Positions 49,101 through 55,520 of a stretch of DNA of 64,000 nucleotides are shown piece after piece. Location: assembly GCF_013409065.1 (NCBI RefSeq), contig NZ_JACBZP010000001.1:1364001-1428000 (forward strand). Direction: 5' to 3'. The position numbers and the translations under genes are program-made. The notes beneath the pieces are model-generated. The model was not told the origin of the DNA. It searched no databases and saw only the letters and a program-made list of their open reading frames with translations. This DNA comes from Spelaeicoccus albus. GTDB taxonomy: Bacteria; Actinomycetota; Actinomycetes; Actinomycetales; Brevibacteriaceae. Numbering within the stretch: position 1 is the stretch's first letter; each line of letters begins with the position of its first letter.

Positions 49101-49342
49101 AGATTGATCACAACGCGCTCGACCAGTTCATGGCGTCGCCTGAGCTACGCGAGACGCTCACGGATGCGGCTGTGCTCAACGAGGGCGCGTTCGGCAAGCT
49201 CACCGGTGCGCTTACCGGTGAGAGCGACCGCGCCGATGAGTTCATCCGGCTGATCGGGCAGTACCTTTACCAGTCTCGCAGGCTGCGAATGGCGGATGAC
49301 ACAGATTCGGAAGACCACGCGGAATCGGGCAAGGGTGAGTAG
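46127..49342 (+). CDS. hsdR: Type I restriction endonuclease subunit HsdR
   Basis: Protein of 1071 residues. N-terminal PD-(D/E)xK nuclease: RSIDLVFFVNGLPVATCELK with the D and ExK residues near 150-167. SF2 translocase: Walker A IEHSAGSGKTNTIAW near 322, VIVDEAHTSQSGKTA (DEAH) near 438, SLLAFTATPKAKT, and motif VI QTLSRLNRTYRAPSG. A C-terminal helical region contacts HsdM. It pumps DNA and cuts when unmethylated sites are met. A TTG at 46118 overlapping the hsdS stop is an alternative start; ATG 46127 was preferred. Large antisense frames inside it are shadows. Confidence 0.94.
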   Translation: MALLDGTREEALEVEIAEFLGKHEWLYSPNDDGYDTERAIWSEDVLWWLSETQPDEYAKVVRVGNGAEQADREALLSTLVTRLDTSMSSGGGTLNVLRRKFSHTRGATAHFRMCQFKPATTLNKTVTEQYQKVRLRVARQVYFSPKRGDTRSIDLVFFVNGLPVATCELKSFFKQQWRTAVTQYRKDRDPAGQPLLGFGTRALVHFAVDDDEVHMTTKLAGETTYFLPFNRGHDDTGAAGNPANPSRPATSYLWEEVLQRDNFLSVLGSQMFLKTDLDEDPATGKITRSTALMFPRYHQWRAVKKVVDTIGDEGPGRRYLIEHSAGSGKTNTIAWTAHRLARLHDRSNEKVFDKVIIVSDRRVLDAQLQQAVEQVDDARGIVAVIDSPAVRRSGGSKSRALLDALTGSSLIIVVTLQTFPFVKDLLETKLGTKNFAVIVDEAHTSQSGKTAAELKNVLTEGGELADDDEFDGQDVINQLVEADAARERQIAAETAARAGARNVSLLAFTATPKAKTKQLFGRPGDDGMPVSFDVYPMRQAIEEGFILDVLRGYQTYRTAFEIEQQGKAGIATGIGPDDDLLVDPKTATRKIMRFANLHPTNIGQKVEIIVEHFRANVAHLLDGHAKAMVVTDSRQAALRYKIETDKYLKQRGYAYQSIVAFSGSLSDEDYGIEDATEASMNSGVGSDLVREFRRSEYRLMIVADKFQTGFDQPLLCAMYVDKKLPDVHAVQTLSRLNRTYRAPSGEMKDRTFVLDFVNDPDDIHEAFLTYYLEAYVEKETDPNLVHQLATKLAQARIYTPNDVERYAEAWWARKQSHAALAAAVTPARDEFVARWNEAQADEDSEALDELRTFRKDCGSYVRLYDFMSQVVDYGTSDLEKLAEFLRQLVRLLPTDGADPDVDVSGLEMRRVRQIDQGRADIALSGDQEAPGLQGITGLGSHVSRQDPQQALLSEVVSKINELFGSEFADPQIEGFVHAAAGMAEEDSRIADQIDHNALDQFMASPELRETLTDAAVLNEGAFGKLTGALTGESDRADEFIRLIGQYLYQSRRLRMADDTDSEDHAESGKGE

Positions 49343-49346
49343 GGCG

Positions 49347-51869
49347 ATGGCGACGAAGAGCGCACCGCACCCGGCGATTCGCGCCGTGAACGAGGACTCT
49401 GAGTCCGTCCCGTATTCGGGCAACGATCGCGGACTGGCCGGCTTGGAGCACGCGACGAGCGTGTCCTTGGCGCGGGCACTTGCCGTCGGCGGCCTCAGCC
49501 GGCTCGACCCGAGTCTCACGACTGTGAACGTCTGGGACCCTGCGGCCGGACTGGGGTTTGCCGGGTACCTCCTGGTCGACGCGCTGCAGAGATCGGGAGC
49601 GCAGGTCCGCTACCGCGGTCAGGACATCAACGAAGCCGCCGTGGCCAAGAGTCGCCGGCGATTCGAGACAGTTCCCGACGCGGAGATTGCCCGTGCGGAC
49701 ACGCTGGCGCACGATGCCTTTGAGGACTTCTGCGCCGATCTGGTGATCGTCGATGCGCCCTGGGGGATGGACTGGCAGGGCTCGGCAGCTGCTGTGGAAG
49801 CACGACAGAAGCACGGCGAGTTCGGATTCGGCCGCCCTCAGCGTTCCGACAGCACCTGGCTGTTCATCTCCTTGGCGCTCGAGAAGCTCCGCCCAGCAGA
49901 GGAAGGTGGAGGACGTGTCGCCACCTTGGTGAACCCCGGTGCGCTGAGTTCTGGCGGTGCAACTGCCGTTGTGCGGGAGCGGATCGTCCAGGCCGGCTTG
50001 CTGGAGTCGGTCACCCGCCTTCCCGACGGCCTCGCACCGAACACGGCGATTCCGCTGTATCTCTTGACCTTCTCGAACAAACCTGAGGACGTCGCCCGTG
50101 GCAAGGCGATGATCGCCGATCTGCAGACCGAGTTCACGATCCAGCGCCGGCACCGCTCGATGCGGGGCAATGCCTTCCGGGATCTCGAGTCGGGGCTCAG
50201 GACCGGTAAGCCCGGGCCCCGCAACCGCAACATCGCCGTCCGGCAGTTCACTCGACGAGACACACGCCTCGAACGGGTGTCGAACGAGGGAAAGCGGCTT
50301 TCATGGCGTGTGACGACGTACGCCGACACACCGATCGACGACCGGTTCCTGGAGTCCCGCTACGGTCCGGCCTCTGGGGTATCGGTCGTCGGCGACAACC
50401 GGGAGACCATCGATCTCGACCCGAGCCGCTTCTTCGGGGACGATTCGCGCGAGCTTTTCAAGGACATCGAGTCGAAGGGCTGGCGGGCGCGACGGCTGAG
50501 TAGCTTGATCGCATTCGAGCCTGTGTCTGTGAAAGCTTCAGGAAATTCCGCTCCAGACGGGCAGCTGTACGTCCCGACGACGCGAGAGGGCAAAGTGGCC
50601 GCGGAGACCTCTGCCACGGGCTCCAGTGGTCGGGTCCTCTCAATCCGGTTGGATGACGAGGTGGTCGACCCGAACTTCTTGACGGCGTGGCTCAACTCGG
50701 AGCAGGGTTTCTCCAGTCGCCGGCGGGCCATCGAGGCCAGCAGCACTGGGACTTTCCTCCACGCGCTGAGATCGGACTCCAGATCCTTGATGCGCTGGGC
50801 GGATGAGCTCATTGTCCCCGTGCCGGATCGCGGCACGCAGCTCGCGCTCGTGTCGGCCGATGAGCGACTCGCTTCCTTCGAAGCAGAACTGAACGCCCAG
50901 CGAGAGAGCGTCTGGGCGTCTCCCGAAACTGCCGAGTCTGTCGTGAGCAGAATCGCTGGCGCATTCGACGACTCGGTCAGCGCGTGGCTGGACCAGCTGC
51001 CGTACCCGGTCGCTTCGGCGTTGTGGACTGCTGAGACGGCATCGACGCCTGGTGAGCAGCAACGCGCCTACATCCACGCGTGGGAAGCGATCGTGACGTT
51101 CCATGCCACCGTCCTGCTCTCTGCGAGTCGCACCGATCCGGGAAACAGTGGTGAGGTCGAGGCCGCGATCGGAGACGCGTTGCAGCAGCAGCATCTGGGC
51201 ATCGAGCGGGCCTCGTTCGGGACTTGGGTGATCATCATCGAACGAGTTTCGAAGGAGTTTCGCCGGGCGCTCGAAGGAGGCGACGCCGATGAAATCGCTC
51301 GTGTACGCAGATCGTTCGCCGACCTGGGCCAGGGCGGGATAGAACGGCTGGTCTCGAAGAACCTCGTCAAGAAGGTCAACGAGGTGAACACCAAGCGGAA
51401 TCGGTGGCTCGGCCATACCGGCTATACCTCGGACGAGGAGTGGAGGGCGCAGGTGGTGTCCCTCGTGTCGGACCTCAGCGAACTGCGGCAGATCCTCGGG
51501 AATGTCTGGACACAGCTGCTCCTTGTGCGCGCCGGAAGCTCGAAGCTCCGACGCGACGGGCGCGTCCAGACGGCTGAAGTCGCGGTCGGGACCCGATCCC
51601 CGTTCAAGACCAAGGACTTCAGCATCGGCGACGAGATGATCCACGGCAACTTGTACCTGGTGCGGGATGGGTCGCAGACGCCGTTGCGGTTGGGACAGTT
51701 CGTGCAGCTGCGCGCGTCTCAGCGGGACGCGCAGTACACGACCTACTTCTACAACCGGACGGAGGGTGCCAGTGTCCGCATGGTCAGCTATCAATACGGT
51801 CCGGAGAGCGAGATCCAAGACGACGCTGAGGGATTCCGCTCGGCATTTGGGGGGTTGGCGCTCGGATGA
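49347..51869 (+). CDS. N6-adenine methylase-like protein with S-subunit-like segment and possible HEPN C-terminus
   Basis: Protein of 840 residues, starting four bases after hsdR (AAGGGTGAGTAGGG upstream). Residues 30-220 form an N6-methylase-like core with motif I VWDPAAGLGFAGYL and motif IV LVIVDAPWGMDW, where DAPW replaces the usual NPPY/NPPF. From about 370 to 540 it resembles a type I specificity domain: GWRARRLSSLIAFEPV, DPNFLTAWLNSEQGF, WADELIVPVPDRGTQLALVS. The C-terminal 270 residues are helical and contain KRNRWLGHTG near 682-690, similar to the Rx4-6H signature of HEPN ribonucleases. It is not a standard HsdM. A modification or sensing protein added to the type I locus is the most cautious description. 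Confidence 0.75.
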   Translation: MATKSAPHPAIRAVNEDSESVPYSGNDRGLAGLEHATSVSLARALAVGGLSRLDPSLTTVNVWDPAAGLGFAGYLLVDALQRSGAQVRYRGQDINEAAVAKSRRRFETVPDAEIARADTLAHDAFEDFCADLVIVDAPWGMDWQGSAAAVEARQKHGEFGFGRPQRSDSTWLFISLALEKLRPAEEGGGRVATLVNPGALSSGGATAVVRERIVQAGLLESVTRLPDGLAPNTAIPLYLLTFSNKPEDVARGKAMIADLQTEFTIQRRHRSMRGNAFRDLESGLRTGKPGPRNRNIAVRQFTRRDTRLERVSNEGKRLSWRVTTYADTPIDDRFLESRYGPASGVSVVGDNRETIDLDPSRFFGDDSRELFKDIESKGWRARRLSSLIAFEPVSVKASGNSAPDGQLYVPTTREGKVAAETSATGSSGRVLSIRLDDEVVDPNFLTAWLNSEQGFSSRRRAIEASSTGTFLHALRSDSRSLMRWADELIVPVPDRGTQLALVSADERLASFEAELNAQRESVWASPETAESVVSRIAGAFDDSVSAWLDQLPYPVASALWTAETASTPGEQQRAYIHAWEAIVTFHATVLLSASRTDPGNSGEVEAAIGDALQQQHLGIERASFGTWVIIIERVSKEFRRALEGGDADEIARVRRSFADLGQGGIERLVSKNLVKKVNEVNTKRNRWLGHTGYTSDEEWRAQVVSLVSDLSELRQILGNVWTQLLLVRAGSSKLRRDGRVQTAEVAVGTRSPFKTKDFSIGDEMIHGNLYLVRDGSQTPLRLGQFVQLRASQRDAQYTTYFYNRTEGASVRMVSYQYGPESEIQDDAEGFRSAFGGLALG

Positions 51870-52225
51870 CCCTGACGCTCGAACCGATCCTCCGCAGCGC
51901 CGGGATCGACCCTGACGACGCCCATGCCATCCGCCACGCATTCGTGCGCGAGCACGAGGACTCCGGACTGCCCGGCATCAACGCGGACTCGACCGCCGAG
52001 GAGATCCTCGCGTACACGAGCCAGCAGTCGGCGAGGCCGAAGATTTTCCCAGCGCACCCGCCCAGGCTCTGGGTCGTGTTCATCCGCGAGGGCGGAGACC
52101 GGGCCCGGCTATGGTCGGTGCTGGAGAACCGCGGCGAGGTCTCCAACGACGGCGCTCGGCGCATCTTCGACTTCGTCGTCTCCGAACACCTCGCGGATCT
52201 CAGAAACCGCCTCGTGATCGGCTGA
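51866..52225 (+). CDS. N-terminal part of a GIY-YIG nuclease gene interrupted by in-frame TGA
   Basis: 119 residues up to a TGA at 52223-52225, coupled to the methylase-like gene by ATGA. It contains LEPILRSAGIDPDDAHAIRH and, later, RPKIFPAHPPRLWVVFIREG, matching the N-terminal region usual in this GIY-YIG family. The next codons continue in the same frame (RSPRTWRLNG) into the GIY-YIG domain, so this is the first half of one gene. The TGA stands where family members usually have tryptophan (I-x-W), consistent with TGG to TGA. Confidence 0.6.
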   Translation: MTLTLEPILRSAGIDPDDAHAIRHAFVREHEDSGLPGINADSTAEEILAYTSQQSARPKIFPAHPPRLWVVFIREGGDRARLWSVLENRGEVSNDGARRIFDFVVSEHLADLRNRLVIG

Positions 52226-52279
52226 CGGTCACCTCGCACCTGGCGTCTCAACGGTCCGACGGCGGCCGGCTACCCGGTC

Positions 52280-52678
52280 GTGGAGATCGCCGACGCGCAG
52301 CCGGTGCCGTTCCCCGGCTTCGACCGGCTCGTCCTCGACCGCGCGCAGCTGCAGGCGGTCATGCGCGAGCACCAGTACGCGGCCTGGAGGGCGGCGCTCT
52401 CGTCTGTGGTGGGCATCTACCTGATCACCGATACCCGCTACGGACGCCATTACGTCGGCAAGGCGGATGGTGCCGAGAGCATCCGACAGTGCTGGAGTGC
52501 CTATGTGGCGAACGGTCATGGCGGCAACGTCGAACTGCGTGGCCGCGACCCTGCGACCTTCCGCTACCCCATCCCGCGAGTGTTCGACCCGGCAACGCCG
52601 AGGCGGGAGGTCGACGAGGCCGAAAGCCATTTCAAATACGCGCTGGACACCCGCAGGCACGGGCTGAACCGGAACTGA
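52280..52678 (+). CDS. GIY-YIG endonuclease domain (C-terminal part of the split gene)
   Basis: 132 residues from GTG 52280, same frame as the upstream half. The GIY-YIG core is complete: VVGIYLITDTRYGRHYVGKA, QCWSAYVANGHGGNVELRGR, then RYPIPRVFDP and the metal-ligand glutamate region EVDEAESHFKYAL. These domains nick or cut DNA using one divalent metal. It might be expressed alone from this start, by readthrough of TGA 52223, or not at all. Linked to the type I R-M locus and methylase-like gene. Confidence 0.65.
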   Translation: MEIADAQPVPFPGFDRLVLDRAQLQAVMREHQYAAWRAALSSVVGIYLITDTRYGRHYVGKADGAESIRQCWSAYVANGHGGNVELRGRDPATFRYPIPRVFDPATPRREVDEAESHFKYALDTRRHGLNRN

Positions 52679-52712
52679 TCGGCGCAGGCCCTGACAGCGG
52701 CCGCCTACCCGC

Positions 52713-53549
52713 TCAGCGCCCGGGCGGCGTGCGGTCGATGCGCGAGCGCAGGCCCGGAGGCAGGTTCACGTAGCGGTCGCCTTTGTGCACTGGAGCGATG
52801 TCGGAGGGATTGACCTCGGCCAACGGCTCGGGCGACGCGATGTACAGGTCATCGTTGCTGGTCACCGTCCAGCCATGCGCCCGGTAGAAGGTTCGGAGCT
52901 GCACGTCGTCGGTGGCCAGCGGGATGCCCGTCGTGAGGGAAGTGGCCGCGACGTACATGTCGTTCATCGCGTTTCGCACCGTTCCCCTCACATGCAGGCC
53001 GGAGTCGACTAACTCGTTCGCCAGCGCCCCGGCGCAGGCGGCGATGCTTTCGTCCAGCGGGATCACCATATCCAGCTCTTCACGGAGGAACTCCCACTTG
53101 TCCATGATTCGGCTCAGCTGCTTGCGCCTCAGCGCGCGAGAGGCGAAAACGCGGAAGAGCCGGTCCTGCCCCGTTTCGTGTGCGAGCGAGATCGCCCAGT
53201 GGCCGAGTTCGCGTGTCTCCGGGCACAGCCGAGAGGCAGGCACAATGAGGGAGTCCGTCTGCCTGGACACCGGCCTGTGCTTCGCGTGCTCGGACATCCA
53301 GCGTAGGAACTGGGCCGAAGAGACGCCCGCGTGGTGGACAATGCGGTCCTCCATCACCGGGAGGGCGTAGCGATATCTCACCTCCCTGTCCGGCCTCTGC
53401 ATACCGAGGACCTCCTGGACGGAGGTCGATGAGGTCACCAGCGTCGCACCGTTCCAAGACTCGTGCTCCGCCAGCTTCTCCGGCGACAGGACGTTGGTGT
53501 CGAGAAGGAGAAGTTTGGATGATTCGGTTGGCACGAGCTGCCCTGTCAC
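52713..53549 (-). CDS. PIN-domain protein, putative toxin-like ribonuclease
   Basis: Protein of 278 residues. PIN acidic sites: Asp17 in KLLLLDTNVLSPEKL, Glu in SSTSVQEVLGM, and the late aspartates in RNAMNDMYVAATSLTTGIPL followed by ATDD. PIN domains are metal-dependent RNases, often toxins. GTG start overlaps the stop of a truncated ImmA/IrrE-type frame (GTGA), so the pair formerly made a two-gene unit; with the partner damaged the current state is uncertain. It converges on the GIY-YIG gene, with only 34 bases between stops. Confidence 0.75.
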   Translation of the reverse strand: MTGQLVPTESSKLLLLDTNVLSPEKLAEHESWNGATLVTSSTSVQEVLGMQRPDREVRYRYALPVMEDRIVHHAGVSSAQFLRWMSEHAKHRPVSRQTDSLIVPASRLCPETRELGHWAISLAHETGQDRLFRVFASRALRRKQLSRIMDKWEFLREELDMVIPLDESIAACAGALANELVDSGLHVRGTVRNAMNDMYVAATSLTTGIPLATDDVQLRTFYRAHGWTVTSNDDLYIASPEPLAEVNPSDIAPVHKGDRYVNLPPGLRSRIDRTPPGR

Positions 53550-53821
53550 TCCGTGAAGCTGCCTGCGAGGTCTACGCTGAGACGGTTGCCGAACTTGCAG
53601 TCCAGCAGCCTGGGCCGGTGCATCTGATGGACGGCGACGCCCGGCGCGATGCCGATCTCGCGCGTCTTGTCGGCGATCTCCCGGTCGTAGGACAGGCCCC
53701 GGAATTGCGAGACGCCCGCCTCGCCGAAGAGGATCTCCATCGCGAACGCGTTGGCCCCCTTCTCGGCGGCGGAGTTGCCCGCCGCTTCGCGAAGGACTGG
53801 AGAACTACTTTGAAGAGACCG
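53546..53821 (-). pseudogene. ImmA/IrrE-like metallopeptidase fragment (5' truncated)
   Basis: Minus-strand frame reading REAAGNSAAEKGANAFAMEI then LFGEAGVSQF, and APGVAVHQMHRPRLLDCKFG with the terminal NRLSVDLAG. In ImmA/IrrE proteins an E-x-E-ANxFA block follows the HExxH zinc motif, and the last helices resemble this end. The HExxH part is missing: the frame runs into a TGA at 53824-53822 next to an unrelated plus-strand gene fragment. The remaining stop overlaps the PIN gene start. Confidence 0.55.
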
Positions 53822-53847
53822 TCAGCACTACGCTTCTCGATGTTGGG

Positions 53848-54012
53848 ATGAGGCACGCTCTGACAGGCGGGGCTGATCCCTTCAGCATCGAGAAGGTGGT
53901 GGAAGAGTCACTTTCTGAGCTCGAGCAGACCTTCGGTGCGCCAAACGATCGCGAACTGGCGCGGATAGCGATCCGTGCTTACCTCGACGAAGCGCATGGG
54001 AAGAAGAAGTGA
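53848..54012 (+). CDS. Small protein or gene fragment of unknown function
   Basis: 54 residues from ATG 53848: MRHALTGGADPFSIEKVVEE, then SLSELEQTFGAPNDRELARI and AIRAYLDEAHGKKK. Coding composition is convincing. The frame also reads LENYFEETVSTTLLDVG directly upstream in the same style, but with no start codon, so this may be the C-terminal end of a larger gene cut at about 53790. No family recognised. A 14-base hairpin follows 37 bases downstream. Confidence 0.45.
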   Translation: MRHALTGGADPFSIEKVVEESLSELEQTFGAPNDRELARIAIRAYLDEAHGKKK

Positions 54013-54048
54013 GCAGAGCCTGCACGCGCGATAGTCGATGACCCATGT

Positions 54049-54080
54049 AGTAGAGCGCCGAGAATGCTCGGCGCTCTACT
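54049..54080 (+). terminator. Perfect 14-base hairpin terminator
   Basis: AGTAGAGCGCCGAG-AATG-CTCGGCGCTCTACT, a 14-base perfect stem with a 4-base loop. It lies between the small plus-strand gene and the minus-strand XRE gene and could terminate both. No T run follows. A second small hairpin, GGCCGGC-TAC-GCCGGCC, is at 54142-54158. Confidence 0.6.
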
Positions 54081-54256
54081 CATCACTGGTTGCGCGGCTT
54101 CTCAGCGACGCGCCCATGATTGCCTACCCGTCAATCTCCAGGGCCGGCTACGCCGGCCAGGATCAGCGTCAACCCGCAAGGCCGGGGAGCATCACTCGGG
54201 GCGCGAATCGTGCGACAGGCTCCTGATAGCGGGCCGGTGAATCTGTCACATTTCCG

Positions 54257-54475
54257 CTACCGGTCGCGGACGAGCGCAGCAACAGTGACGTCAAGAGCCT
54301 TGGCGATCCGCACGATCAGGTCGAACCTCGGTGATGATGTCGCGCGTTCGATCCGGCTCATCGTCGTCCTATCACATCCAACCGCGTCTGCCAGTGCTCT
54401 CTGTGACATGGCAGCGCTCGTCCGTGCGGTGCGGATGCGATCGGCGAGCTCATAGTGGGCTCGGACATTGTGCAT
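54257..54475 (-). CDS. XRE-family helix-turn-helix regulator
   Basis: 72 residues from ATG 54475 (a start at 54511 would add 12). Almost the whole protein is a lambda-repressor-like HTH: ELADRIRTARTSAAMSQRAL, ADAVGCDRTTMSRIERATSS, PRFDLIVRIAKALDVTVAAL. Such small XRE proteins regulate adjacent mobile or toxin-antitoxin genes. It may have been the first gene of the XRE-ImmA/IrrE-PIN unit now interrupted at 53.8 kb, or control the divergent unknown genes at 54.7 kb. Confidence 0.85.
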   Translation of the reverse strand: MHNVRAHYELADRIRTARTSAAMSQRALADAVGCDRTTMSRIERATSSPRFDLIVRIAKALDVTVAALVRDR

Positions 54476-54689
54476 GGATCCGATCGTAGTCGCTGCACCG
54501 TTTGACGACACAGGGCCGTTTCAGCATCCGACGAATCTGGTTGTGAGAAACGCGGATCTCGATCCCGTCCGGGCTATGGGTCCGCCCTTGATCCATGGGA
54601 TCAGGCGTGAAATGGACCTGCGCATCGCACCTCGGCCTCCGCGCGGCGCTGTACTAGGCAAGGGGGCCTTATTCCAGCACGATGGAACT

Positions 54690-55460
54690 ATGCGGAAGGA
54701 CGATCTGATCAAGGGCAGAAAGTACGCACTGAGGCCGAAGGGCTCCGGACCCGGCGAACCGTTCATCAAGGCCACCTTCATCGGGCCGGCGCGTGGTCGC
54801 CAATGCCGGATTCGCTACGAGGACGGCGAACTAGAGGACCTCGAGGAGTGGGTGCACACTCGTCTGATCGCATGCGTATGGGGCGAGAGGAAGTTTTTCC
54901 TCCGCGATGAGGAGCGCGCTGCTCGACTAGCCAAGGCCGACGCAGAGCTGTGGGATCCGGTCACCGAGGAGGCGATCTCTGCCGTGATGACAGCGAGCGG
55001 TGAGTACACCGGGTTCCTCCGGCGCTGGGACACCGACCCAGTCTCGGCGGAGCGCTACTGGGCCCGGGGAGGGGTGGAGGGGACGCCCCTAGAAGACGAC
55101 CCGGCGAACTACCAGGACCGCGGTGGGGTCTGGCATCTCTCGTTCCGGTCGGCGCTCAAGGCTGCGCGGGCCTTCGCCGCAGCGGATCCCGAGATGGTTG
55201 ACCTCTACCTGCGCGGCTGGGAGGAGGAGTTGAAGGCGGAGGGCTTCGAGCCGGGAGGACGCCATAGCCACGACCTCCTGCGCAAGTGGGCACCGAGCCA
55301 CGCTCTCGTGAGGGCGTGGAGTCAGGTACCGCGCGGGGTCGCGGCAGAGATGGAGATCGAGCGGCTTCGCGCGCTCGTATCCACGGCCGTCCGCTACCTG
55401 TACGAGGCAGGGGAGGATAGCAAGGCAGGGCGGATCGAGCGCGGTCTGCACGGGAGATAG
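54690..55460 (+). CDS. Protein of unknown function with SH3/Tudor-like N-terminus
   Basis: 256 residues from ATG 54690; an in-frame start at 54468 would overlap the XRE gene and gives an unlikely leader. The N-terminal 60 residues look beta-rich: LIKGRKYALRPKGSGPGEPF, FIGPARGRQCRIRYEDGELE, LEEWVHTRLIACVWGERKFF. The rest is charged and helical, with RGGVWHLSFRSALKAARAFA and a final EIERLRALVSTAVRYLYEAG. No family recognised. It precedes a second unknown gene by 60 bases and then the CBASS-like pair, all on the same strand. It could be an accessory gene of the same island. Confidence 0.7.
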   Translation: MRKDDLIKGRKYALRPKGSGPGEPFIKATFIGPARGRQCRIRYEDGELEDLEEWVHTRLIACVWGERKFFLRDEERAARLAKADAELWDPVTEEAISAVMTASGEYTGFLRRWDTDPVSAERYWARGGVEGTPLEDDPANYQDRGGVWHLSFRSALKAARAFAAADPEMVDLYLRGWEEELKAEGFEPGGRHSHDLLRKWAPSHALVRAWSQVPRGVAAEMEIERLRALVSTAVRYLYEAGEDSKAGRIERGLHGR

Positions 55461-55520
55461 GCCGCTGATCGTTCGAGATCTGACCCGACGCGTGTCAGTG
55501 CCTGCAGCGAAAATGGAGTC

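Noticed and set aside
47228-49111. 627-residue open frame on the minus strand inside hsdR
   Set aside because: Arginine/histidine/leucine-rich shadow frame of GC-rich codons; no motif, and the sense strand encodes a complete HsdR.
53429-53851. 140-residue plus-strand frame over the PIN start and ImmA/IrrE fragment
   Set aside because: Antisense to the recognisable ImmA/IrrE-like reading; composition is that of a shadow.
54468-54689. 74-residue N-terminal extension of the unknown gene at 54690
   Set aside because: Overlaps the divergent XRE start and has no ribosome site; the region is better explained as a shared promoter gap.
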